From the NCBI GenBank assembly GCA_902780365.1, contig CACZFE010000147.1, positions 1 to 5,171 of the forward strand: 5,171 nt of DNA, written 5' to 3'. Numbering within the stretch: the stretch's first letter is position 1; each line of letters opens with the position of its first letter. Position numbers and translations under genes: made by a program. Under the pieces are notes generated by a model. That model did not search any database. It saw nothing but the letters and a program-made list of their open reading frames with translations, and was not told the DNA's origin. This document shows positions 1 to 5,171 of the stretch, piece after piece. This DNA is from an uncultured Spirochaetales bacterium. GTDB taxonomy: Bacteria > UBP6 > UBA1177.

Positions 1-1302
1 TGCATCGTTCGTGTGGAGCGTGCTCAGAACCATGTGGCCCGTGATAGCAGCTTTTACCGCGATGTCGGCTGTTTCGAAGTCACGGATCTCACCGACCATC
101 ATGATGTCAGGGTCCTGACGGAGGAAAGAACGGAGTGCCGAAGCGAATGTAAGACCTACCTGTTCACGGATCGCAACCTGGTTGATACCCTCGAGGTTGA
201 ACTCTACAGGGTCTTCTGCCGTCGAGATGTTGACATCGTCTTTGTTGAGGTCGGAAAGGGCGGAGTAGAGCGTCGTTGTCTTTCCGGAACCGGTAGGACC
301 TGTAACGAGCATCATTCCGTAAGGTTTGTATATTGCCTCTTTGAAGATTTCGAGCTGGTCGGGGAAGAAACCGAGTTTGGTCATGTCGAGCTGAAGGTTG
401 CTCTTATCGAGAAGTCGGAGAACGACTTTTTCGCCGAAAATTACCGGGCAGACCGAAACACGGAAGTCCATATCCTCGCCCTGGCCGATTTTGATTTTGA
501 TACGGCCGTCCTGCGGGATACGTTTTTCCGCGATATCGAGGTTCGCCATGACCTTGAGTCTTGCGACGATCGCATCCATCGTGCTTCTCGGCGGATGGAC
601 GACGTCATAAAGGACACCATCCATTCTGAGACGGATTCTGAAGCTTTTTTCATAAGGCTCGACGTGAATATCAGACGCTTTCTTCTTGATTGCGTCGAGG
701 AGAACCATGTTGACGAAACGGATGACAGGAGCTTCCTCGGAGTTTCTGATCATATCTTCGAGGGAAGTGCTTTCGTCAAAACTTTCGGTCGAGAGTTCGA
801 CATTGTCGGCTTCGTTCAGAAGCGTTTCCATGTCGAAACTGATGTCTCCGTATTTCTTGTCGTCCTTTTTAGCCTGCTCGCCGTAGTATTTTGCAATGGC
901 TGCTTCGATATCGCTTGACGATGCAATAACTACTTCGACATTGTAGTCTGTGAGGAACTTGATGTCGTCCTGCGCGTTCATGTTCGAAGGATCCGCCATC
1001 GCCACTGTGAGCGTATTGCCGATTCTTGAAATCGGGATGACGTTGTATCGCGTTACGATCTGTTCGTTGAGCAGTGCGATTACTTCAGGCTGGATGTCAA
1101 GTTCCGAAAGGTCGATCTTTGGAACGTTGTATTGCTCGCTGAGAATGTCTACAAGCTGATTTTCATTGAGCTTGTTTTCCTTGAAAAGGATATCTTTGAT
1201 GCTTTCACCCGATTCAATAGAGAGTTCTTCGAGCGATTTTAATTCAGGAAGAGAGATGATTCCTCTCTTTATCAGCATTCCTGTTAACTGTCGGTTGTTC
1301 AA
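1..1302 (-). CDS. pilB: Type IV pilus assembly ATPase PilB, C-terminus cut by window edge
   Basis: This is the hexameric cytoplasmic motor ATPase that powers type IV pilus extension. I translated 434 residues from the TTG at 1302 to the window edge; PilB proteins are usually about 560-570 residues, so roughly 130 are missing, including the usual C-terminal tetracysteine zinc site. Residues 5-65 look like an MshEN domain (two tandem motifs, QLTGMLIKRGII and SIKDILFKENKL, ending in SEQYNVP). The ATPase core follows: Walker A GPTGSGKTT (335-343), Asp box ISTAEDPVEF (359-368), Walker B LRQDPDIMMVGEIRD (394-408) and His box TGHMVLSTLHT (421-431). The wording of the Asp box and LDKSNLQLDMTKLGF (297-311) favours PilB over the secretion ATPase GspE, as I remember these families; no other pilus genes are visible to confirm it. 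In-frame stops lie just upstream of 1314, limiting the start to GTG 1314, TTG 1302 or ATG 1278. TTG 1302 is chosen because GTGGAG ends six bases before it and it keeps the first MshEN motif whole. Confidence 0.93.
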   Translation of the reverse strand, partial: MNNRQLTGMLIKRGIISLPELKSLEELSIESGESIKDILFKENKLNENQLVDILSEQYNVPKIDLSELDIQPEVIALLNEQIVTRYNVIPISRIGNTLTVAMADPSNMNAQDDIKFLTDYNVEVVIASSSDIEAAIAKYYGEQAKKDDKKYGDISFDMETLLNEADNVELSTESFDESTSLEDMIRNSEEAPVIRFVNMVLLDAIKKKASDIHVEPYEKSFRIRLRMDGVLYDVVHPPRSTMDAIVARLKVMANLDIAEKRIPQDGRIKIKIGQGEDMDFRVSVCPVIFGEKVVLRLLDKSNLQLDMTKLGFFPDQLEIFKEAIYKPYGMMLVTGPTGSGKTTTLYSALSDLNKDDVNISTAEDPVEFNLEGINQVAIREQVGLTFASALRSFLRQDPDIMMVGEIRDFETADIAVKAAITGHMVLSTLHTNDA

Positions 1303-1308
1303 AAGTGA

Positions 1309-1314
1309 CTCCAC
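1309..1314 (-). promoter_or_regulatory. Ribosome binding site that fixes a TTG start for pilB
   Basis: On the minus strand the sequence reads GTGGAG, then TCACTT, then TTG. The GGAG core is six bases from the TTG at 1302-1300, a good spacing. The alternative ATG at 1276-1278 has only AGGA directly touching it, and the GTG at 1312-1314 has no purine-rich site before it, so the TTG is the best start. Confidence 0.7.
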
Positions 1315-1338
1315 AAACGGTTATCATTCACCCGCGGC

Positions 1339-1366
1339 ATTATATTTTTATAATTTATAAGGTCAA
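1339..1366 (-). promoter_or_regulatory. Sigma-70-type promoter of pilB
   Basis: On the minus strand, TTGACC (1366-1361) is followed by a 16-bp AT-rich spacer and a perfect TATAAT (1344-1339). That is 5/6 and 6/6 to the housekeeping consensus. A start site near 1332 would give a leader of about 30 bases before the TTG start. The -35 box begins two bases after the stop codon of the upstream lipoprotein gene, so pilB can be transcribed on its own even if the lipoprotein transcript also reads into it. Confidence 0.72.
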
Positions 1367-1367
1367 G

Positions 1368-2390
1368 TTAAATGCAGGATTCTCCGTTCCACTTGAAAGC
1401 CGTTTTGCATTTGAAGTGGCATTCTGTACCAATTTCTATAAGACACTGGTATTGCGAGCCGTCAAAAGAGAGCTCTCCGGAGCATTTGTAGCATTTCCCT
1501 GTCTCATTGCCGTATTCATAACCTTCATTGCATGGGATTGTAGGTTCGCAGACCCATCTGTCCGTAGAGGCTACACTGCCGTTGTCATTGAGCGAAACTG
1601 CGTATTCCATCGGGTTGACTGCCGGATCGTATGTTGCCTGAATATCGCCGGATTTGCTGAATTTATAAATCGGTTTGCCGCAGCAGCAGGGAACTTGCTC
1701 GCCTGATGAGCTTGCTTCTTTGAAACATGTCGAAGCCGGATCATGCTTGTAAACAAGGGTCCCGTTTTTGGTCGTAAAATACATGACGTAGGCATACTGA
1801 CCGCAGCCTGTGTATTCGCAGAGTCCGTCAACATCGGTTGTTCCTTCAGGGCAGTCGGGAGGCAGCGGTTCTTTGGCGGAAGGGGTCGTGTTTTCAAATG
1901 TCGAGGAAGCTGCTTCTGTGTTGTAGGTCCCGGAATTTGAAGGAGTGAAAACTCCGTCTCCGCAGACTTGCAGCACATATTCCGCAGTGTTCCATACAGC
2001 GTTCTGGGGAAGATCAGTGCATTTTTTTGTTCTGGTAGTTCCGTTTTCACATTCTCCGCCGTCGTCCGGTTCTTCCTTGGTATCAGTATCGGCGTCGGTA
2101 TCGGTGTCAGGTGTCGTATCGGCGTCATCCGGAGTCGAATCGGTATCATCGACCATAGTGTCTCCTTCATCAGGGACCGGAGTCGTATCGCTGTCGTCGA
2201 TCACAGTGTCGCCTTCATCCGGAGCATTGTCGCCTTCATCCGTAACGGGATCTGTGTCAGTGACGGCATCGTCATCGTTTTGGGATTTGTCAGTTTCAGT
2301 TTCCGATTCAGGTGTCGTGACTCTCATGCCTTCTTCACCGCATGCTGCAATAAAAACAAGGGCTGTCAAAACAATAAGCAACTTTTTCAT
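1368..2390 (-). CDS. Secreted lipoprotein with acidic repeat stalk and Cys-rich C-terminal domain
   Basis: I do not recognise a named family. The 340-residue protein starts with a lipoprotein signal peptide (MKKLL, hydrophobic core, lipobox IAAC with Cys17), so lipidation and envelope anchoring are expected; outer-membrane or surface location is inferred. Residues about 39-110 are a low-complexity stalk rich in Asp, Thr, Pro and Glu with DEGDT/DDTD-type units, probably extended and strongly negative, possibly calcium-binding. Residues 114-340 hold 18 cysteines, including a CCC triplet (235-237). Three short C-x-x-G modules recur: C114 to C124, C180 to C191 and C287 to C300, suggesting small disulphide-bonded units. 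Similar acidic-stalk lipoproteins are abundant in delta-type bacteria. The ATG at 2390 follows GGAGGT (2396-2401) by five bases, an excellent start. It lies upstream of pilB in the same direction with a 65-bp gap, but a link to pili is only a guess. Confidence 0.88.
   Translation of the reverse strand: MKKLLIVLTALVFIAACGEEGMRVTTPESETETDKSQNDDDAVTDTDPVTDEGDNAPDEGDTVIDDSDTTPVPDEGDTMVDDTDSTPDDADTTPDTDTDADTDTKEEPDDGGECENGTTRTKKCTDLPQNAVWNTAEYVLQVCGDGVFTPSNSGTYNTEAASSTFENTTPSAKEPLPPDCPEGTTDVDGLCEYTGCGQYAYVMYFTTKNGTLVYKHDPASTCFKEASSSGEQVPCCCGKPIYKFSKSGDIQATYDPAVNPMEYAVSLNDNGSVASTDRWVCEPTIPCNEGYEYGNETGKCYKCSGELSFDGSQYQCLIEIGTECHFKCKTAFKWNGESCI
2131..2226. repeat. Two copies of a 48-bp tandem repeat in the lipoprotein stalk
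   Basis: Copy one (2131-2178) and copy two (2179-2226) both begin ggagtcg and share tcg, agtgtc and ccttcatc blocks in the same register, matching at roughly three quarters of positions by eye. A further partial copy of gtcgccttcatccg follows at about 2227-2242. The period is a multiple of three, so copy changes would keep the frame. Each unit encodes a 16-residue segment of the PDEGDT..DD.D.TP type. Confidence 0.75.
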
Positions 2391-2395
2391 TTTTT

Positions 2396-2401
2396 ACCTC
2401 C
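2396..2401 (-). promoter_or_regulatory. Ribosome binding site of the lipoprotein gene
   Basis: The minus strand reads GGAGGT, AAAAA, ATG. This is a full Shine-Dalgarno core at five-base spacing and settles the start at 2390. Confidence 0.85.
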
Positions 2402-2419
2402 AACTATCAAATACGGAAT

Positions 2420-2447
2420 ATTATAGGCATATTTTAAAAAAAGGAAA
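2420..2447 (-). promoter_or_regulatory. Probable promoter of the lipoprotein gene
   Basis: A perfect TATAAT lies on the minus strand at 2425-2420. The best -35 in range is weak: TTTCCT at 2447-2442 with a 16-bp spacer, 3/6 to consensus. Transcription would start near 2413, giving a leader of about 23 bases. The strong -10 with a weak -35 may point to help from an activator; the short inverted repeat at 2443-2455 overlaps the -35. Confidence 0.55.
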
Positions 2448-2455
2448 TTTGTTCC
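2443..2455. repeat. Short inverted repeat GGAA-N5-TTCC over the -35 region
   Basis: ggaa (2443-2446) and ttcc (2452-2455) are separated by five bases in the divergent region between the lipoprotein and helicase genes. The arms are only four bases, so chance is a real possibility. Its position over the weak -35 is why it is listed as a possible operator. Confidence 0.25.
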
Positions 2456-2502
2456 ATGTATTTTTTTTATCTTCCGCCTCTCGCTTTTTTACGCGATTTG
2501 AG

Positions 2503-2511
2503 TATGATAAT
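2503..2511 (+). promoter_or_regulatory. Weak candidate -10 region for the helicase gene
   Basis: TATGAT (2503-2508) and the overlapping GATAAT (2506-2511) each match the -10 consensus at five of six positions. No convincing -35 is found 16-18 bp upstream, and there is no correctly placed extended -10 TG. If used, the leader before ATG 2545 would be about 30 bases. Confidence 0.28.
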
Positions 2512-2535
2512 CCGCTTTTTTGTTTCAAAAGTTGC

Positions 2536-2539
2536 GAGG
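2536..2539 (+). promoter_or_regulatory. Ribosome binding site of the helicase gene
   Basis: GAGG is followed by ttaag and then the ATG at 2545, a five-base spacing. It selects this ATG over the long in-frame extension back to 1945, which would be a serine/valine-rich mirror image of the opposite-strand lipoprotein stalk. Confidence 0.75.
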
Positions 2540-2544
2540 TTAAG

Positions 2545-4203
2545 ATGAATCCCGTTTTTATTCCGCCGTTTTTTGGTGAAGATGTCAAAAGTGCTGCCGA
2601 GCGCAAAGTCTATGAAATCCTCAAAAATTCCAAGATGAATGCATCTGTTCTTCACTCTCTCGGGTTGCCGCGCCACAATACAAAAGTCTACGGCGAAGTC
2701 GATTTCGTGGTTGTCTGCGAACGAGGTGTCGCATGCCTTGAAATAAAGGGCGGAAAAATCGAGCGCAAGGGCGGAATGTGGATCTATACCGACAGATATG
2801 GCAGGAAAACAACAAAGAAAGAGGGTCCATTCAAACAGGTTACGGCCAATATGTTCTCGCTGAAGAAAGAGCTGGAAGCCAGATTCAAGGGAGAACGCGG
2901 CATGTCCGGAATTCCTGTGGCGTGCGGCGTGGTTTTCCCCGATATCGAGTTCAGATCGTCTGCTGTCGAGGATATTCCGGAAATAGTCTATGACAGAAGG
3001 ACAAAGAGCATGTCAGATTATATAAACAGAATTTTCGACTATTGGGAAAACCGCGGGCTTGGAGCGGGAGGATGCCTCACGGCTTTTCATATCGACAAAA
3101 TCGTCATGGCTTTGCGCGGGAATTTTCAGTTTCTCCCGTCTCTTTCAAGTTCTCTTGACGCAGTCGATGAAAAACTTGTCCGTCTGACGGAAGGGCAGGT
3201 GAAGATTGTCGAAGGGCTTTACGGCAACGAGCGGATCATGGTGGAAGGCTGTGCCGGGACCGGAAAAACCCTTCTTGCCGTTGATTTTGCCTTGAAAAAG
3301 GCGGGTGAGGGCAGGAAAATCCTGTACCTCACTTTCAACAAAAATCTGGCCGGCACGATTCTTCGGAAAGCAGGTGCCGCGGAAAATATGAAAGTCATCA
3401 ACATTCACGCTCTGTTCGGTGAATTTGTGGAAGTTGACAAGGAAGAGATGGAAAGCGACCACGAGATCTATTTCTCGGAGACCCTTCCGCGCAGATTCTG
3501 CGAATATCTTGATCTACTGCCTGCGGAAGAGCTTGAAAAGATGCAGTACGATACACTTGTTCTTGACGAAGGACAGGATATCCTGAAACCCGAGTATCTT
3601 GATGCTCTCGACCGGATGTTGAAAGGCGGCCTCGAAAACGGATGCTGGGCTGTTTTCTACGACGAGAACCAGAATATTTTCAACCCGTTGTTCAGTGAGG
3701 GGTTGAAGAAGCTCTGCCGGTGTCACTGCGCCACATACAGACTCAACGAAAACTGCCGCAATACTGTGCAGATAGGGCGGTACTGCGAAAAGGCAAGCGG
3801 GATAAAAATGAATGTAAACCTCAACGAAGAAGGCGAGGAAGTCCGTGAAATCGAGTATGCCGGTGATGAAGATTTCAAGGTGAAAACGTTGAAAATACTG
3901 AGAGACCTTGAAACCGGCGGTGTCAGAATGCAGGAAGTTGTCTTTCTTTCGCCGAAACGCTACGTAAATTCTATCATTGCGAGAGCCGGGATCGAAGTTT
4001 CGGAAGGTTCTGAGGATTCTGCGCTTCCGGGGTATTCTACGATACAGAGCTTTAAAGGGCTTGATGCGAAAGTCATTGTCTTCTGCGACACCGATATGAT
4101 CCGCGAAGATATTTATTCGCGATTGATCTATATTGCCGCTACAAGGGCAAGAACGCTGCTTTACGTTCTGGGGAATAAAGATTTTTTCGAAAGATTCAAA
4201 TAA
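2545..4203 (+). CDS. NERD nuclease-related domain fused to UvrD/Rep-like SF1 helicase
   Basis: The 552-residue protein joins an N-terminal NERD domain to a superfamily 1 helicase, predicting a cytoplasmic nucleic-acid processing enzyme. NERD domain, about residues 10-115: GE..SAAERKVYEIL opening, GEVDFVVV (50-57), CLEIKGG (64-70) and a later FKQVTAN (96-102). E51, D53, E66, K68 and Q98 fit a PD-(D/E)XK-type nuclease site. Helicase, about 208-545: Q-motif LTEGQ (Q218), Walker A GCAGTGKT (235-242), Ia YLTFNKNLA (261-269), II VLDEGQD (339-345), III FYDENQNIF (371-379), IV YRLNENCRNT (398-407), V STIQSFKGLDAKVIVF (498-513), VI IYIAATRARTLLY (528-540, arginines 534 and 536). All motifs look intact. 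The gaps Ia-II (about 70 residues) and IV-V (about 90) are short, so large UvrD-like 1B and 2B insertions appear to be missing. It is encoded alone, divergent from the lipoprotein and convergent with the surface-protein gene. Its role is unknown; DNA repair or anti-phage defence are both possible. Confidence 0.92.
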   Translation: MNPVFIPPFFGEDVKSAAERKVYEILKNSKMNASVLHSLGLPRHNTKVYGEVDFVVVCERGVACLEIKGGKIERKGGMWIYTDRYGRKTTKKEGPFKQVTANMFSLKKELEARFKGERGMSGIPVACGVVFPDIEFRSSAVEDIPEIVYDRRTKSMSDYINRIFDYWENRGLGAGGCLTAFHIDKIVMALRGNFQFLPSLSSSLDAVDEKLVRLTEGQVKIVEGLYGNERIMVEGCAGTGKTLLAVDFALKKAGEGRKILYLTFNKNLAGTILRKAGAAENMKVINIHALFGEFVEVDKEEMESDHEIYFSETLPRRFCEYLDLLPAEELEKMQYDTLVLDEGQDILKPEYLDALDRMLKGGLENGCWAVFYDENQNIFNPLFSEGLKKLCRCHCATYRLNENCRNTVQIGRYCEKASGIKMNVNLNEEGEEVREIEYAGDEDFKVKTLKILRDLETGGVRMQEVVFLSPKRYVNSIIARAGIEVSEGSEDSALPGYSTIQSFKGLDAKVIVFCDTDMIREDIYSRLIYIAATRARTLLYVLGNKDFFERFK

Positions 4204-4227
4204 ACAGATTTAAAAATTCAGAGATTC
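4204..4227. other. Short convergent gap without a recognisable terminator
   Basis: Only 24 AT-rich bases separate the stop of the helicase gene from the stop of the surface-protein gene on the other strand. I see no GC-rich stem followed by a T-run in either direction. Either termination is Rho-dependent or the transcripts overlap into each other. Confidence 0.5.
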
Positions 4228-4695
4228 TTATTTTTTGAAAGATGAGAAGCCGAAAGCCGCCGCGAATATAGCCATGAAAGCAGCAAGCGCGATGTAGAGA
4301 ATGTTCGTGTTGTCTTCGGGAAGTTCTGAAACCGAGCATCCGCCGTCATCGTCCGAAGCACAGGAGTTCGGGTCGTTTTTGTCGCATTCATAAGCGAATT
4401 CGTTCGAGGAAACAGGAACTTCGACTACCGGGTTGCCGCTTTTTACTTTGACGCTGGAAACCTGGATCTTCGCCTTTTCGCCGACCGACATTTTAAATTC
4501 CACTTCGAAAACGAGGAATTTCTCTTCATCTTTTTCGTATTTGAGAACGTCCTTGAGACCGTCGATCTGGATCGTTGTCGGGTTTGCGAAATCGCTTACC
4601 GTTGCGAGAACTTCGTCATCTGCCGAGTGGAGTCCGTCGCCGTTTTTGTCCAGAATTAGTTGCCGGGTGTTTTGAGCGTTATCGAACTTACAGCG
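4228..4695 (-). pseudogene. Surface repeat protein, downstream (C-terminal) part after a frameshift
   Basis: This frame is open from just after a TGA at 4698-4696 to the TAA at 4228-4230. It has no ATG, GTG or TTG until GTG 4503, yet it clearly codes above that point, so it is best read as the continuation of the gene entering from the right in a different frame. It opens with a calcium-type loop (LDKNGDGLHSADD, loop at 4650-4615), then a beta-rich segment containing FLVFEVEFKMSVGEKAKIQV. After a Cys-containing linker (ECDKNDPNSCASDDDGGCS) comes a hydrophobic helix (about 4305-4246) ending in FKK. The layout is that of an exported protein held at the membrane or processed by a C-terminal sorting enzyme. 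If read as an independent gene from GTG 4503 it would be 91 residues and would lose the calcium loop, which makes that reading less likely. Confidence 0.72.
4231..4353 (-). other. C-terminal sorting-type signal: Cys motif, membrane helix, Lys-Lys
   Basis: The last 41 residues read DDDGGCSVS, a short polar linker, a helix of about 20 hydrophobic residues (NILYIALAAF onward, rich in Ala and Phe) and a short SSFKK end. Cys-containing tails with a helix and basic end are known as MYXO-CTERM, Synerg-CTERM and JDVT-CTERM signals, handled by rhomboid- or CPBP-type intramembrane proteases. The match here is in layout only; the linker is longer and the basic end shorter than the MYXO-CTERM form I know, so it may be a variant or a plain membrane anchor. 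Confidence 0.5.
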
Positions 4696-5171
4696 TCATC
4701 GGTCCCTTTCGATTTTGTTCTGACCTGAAGCATTTCGTGAACGCCGTTGAAATCTTTGTAGGCCGGAACCTTAGGATCGTTCGCTCCTTTTGTGATGATG
4801 AAACCTTCATTCGGCTCAAATCTGTATTCAACGAATTCGATTTTTTCTCCTTCAGGTGTGATTGTGCCTGAATCGGAGAGTTTGAACGATTCGCTTCCTT
4901 CGATTATCATGCTGAATTTTCCGGGACGTGCATCGGTTGTTGTTTTTGCATCGGTTGTGACGATGAAATGGTTTTTGATGCCCGAAGCCGTAAGTCTGTT
5001 TGCCGGATCTTTGACAGCAAAATTTACATAAGAGTTCTTTACTTCGTTTTCCGAAGCGATTTCCGTATCGCCGCTGTCTACTTTGCCGTCGCCGTTGTTG
5101 TCCTTGTAGAGCTTGAAGTTATGCGCCTGAATATCGGATTCGGCTTTGAACTTTATCATAAGTTCGTTGAA
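4656..5171 (-). CDS. Calcium-loop tandem-repeat surface protein, upstream part (5' end outside window, frame broken at 3' end)
   Basis: The frame is open to the window edge (FNEL precedes the first in-window ATG at 5159), so the true start almost certainly lies beyond 5171. It stops at TAA 4658-4656. Near the right edge is a textbook EF-hand/dockerin-like calcium loop DNNGDGKVDSGD (5102-5067) with Asp, Asn, Asp, Asp and Asp at positions 1, 3, 5, 9 and 12. Beta-rich sequence follows with alternating hydrophobic residues and many Lys, Asp and Thr. The end (HEMLQVRTKSK, then SSITLKTPGN) resembles the opening of the visible unit (NELMIKFKAES, then HNFKLYKDN), so a second unit of about 150 residues begins exactly where the frame is lost and continues in the next frame to the C-terminal anchor. 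No enzyme motif is visible; an adhesive or structural extracellular role is inferred. The specific family is not recognised. Confidence 0.75.
   Translation of the reverse strand, partial: FNELMIKFKAESDIQAHNFKLYKDNNGDGKVDSGDTEIASENEVKNSYVNFAVKDPANRLTASGIKNHFIVTTDAKTTTDARPGKFSMIIEGSESFKLSDSGTITPEGEKIEFVEYRFEPNEGFIITKGANDPKVPAYKDFNGVHEMLQVRTKSKGTDDAVSSITLKTPGN

Noticed and set aside
13..918. Long plus-strand open frame of 301 codons
   Set aside because: It is antisense to pilB, whose Walker A, Asp box, Walker B and His box are unmistakable on the minus strand. The plus-strand product has no recognisable motif.
1..1302. Type II secretion ATPase GspE instead of PilB
   Set aside because: The Walker and Asp box region (ISTAEDPVEF, GINQV) and the linker LDKSNLQLDMTKLGF fit PilB better than GspE. 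Context could still revise this, since no neighbouring pilus genes are visible.
1332..1337. CCGCGG palindrome near the pilB start site as an operator
   Set aside because: Six bases only, no flanking symmetry, and expected by chance.
1571..2170. Second minus-strand open frame of 199 codons inside the lipoprotein gene
   Set aside because: It overlaps the lipoprotein in another frame, has no signal peptide or domain, and the lipoprotein frame has a lipobox and ordered cysteines.
1945..2544. In-frame 200-codon extension upstream of the helicase ATG, rich in Ser and Val
   Set aside because: It lies antisense to the lipoprotein stalk, whose Asp/Thr repeats read as Ser/Val on the other strand. The internal ATG at 2545 has a good ribosome site and the NERD domain starts right after it.
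4195..4240. Terminator formed by TTCAAA and TTTGAA near the convergent stops
   Set aside because: The arms are six AT-rich bases with a loop of about 35 bases, too weak to act as an intrinsic terminator.
4656..4695. Programmed -1 ribosomal frameshift
   Set aside because: The overlap has no X-XXY-YYZ slippery heptamer in the right frame (the nearest run, CTCAAAACA, would need mismatched re-pairing) and no clear stimulatory hairpin.

Overview
The window carries three genes on the minus strand and one on the plus strand, and nearly every base is accounted for. From left to right these are: a 5'-complete but 3'-truncated type IV pilus assembly ATPase (pilB, minus, 1-1302); an acidic, cysteine-rich lipoprotein (minus, 1368-2390); a NERD nuclease-domain / SF1 helicase fusion (plus, 2545-4203); and a calcium-loop surface protein with a C-terminal membrane-anchor signal (minus, 4228 to beyond the right edge). 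The reading frame of this last gene is broken once, near 4656-4695.

The organism looks like a Gram-negative bacterium of the former Deltaproteobacteria, perhaps Myxococcota or a relative, with moderate GC by eye. The evidence is the delta-type wording of PilB (ISTAEDPVEF, LDKSNLQLDMTKLGF), a lipoprotein with a long Asp/Thr/Glu stalk followed by a Cys-rich domain, and a MYXO-CTERM-like Cys/transmembrane/KK tail on the surface protein. This is an inference from style and not a taxonomic assignment.

Regulation is partly visible. pilB has a near-consensus sigma-70 promoter (TTGACC, 16 bp, TATAAT) in the 65-bp gap behind the lipoprotein gene, and very probably starts at TTG behind GTGGAG. The lipoprotein has a perfect TATAAT and a GGAGGT ribosome site in the 154-bp divergent region shared with the helicase gene. 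No convincing hairpin terminator was seen in any gap, so the lipoprotein transcript may run into pilB.

The two outer minus-strand genes and the lipoprotein are cell-envelope genes (pilus motor, lipoprotein, anchored repeat protein). The helicase is the odd one out: oriented against its neighbours and possibly an orphan nucleic-acid processing or defence gene. The most informative oddities are the frameshift inside a tandem-repeat surface protein, its C-terminal sorting tail, and the compact NERD-helicase. I do not see a clearly new multi-gene system; the helicase is the best candidate for unexplored biology.
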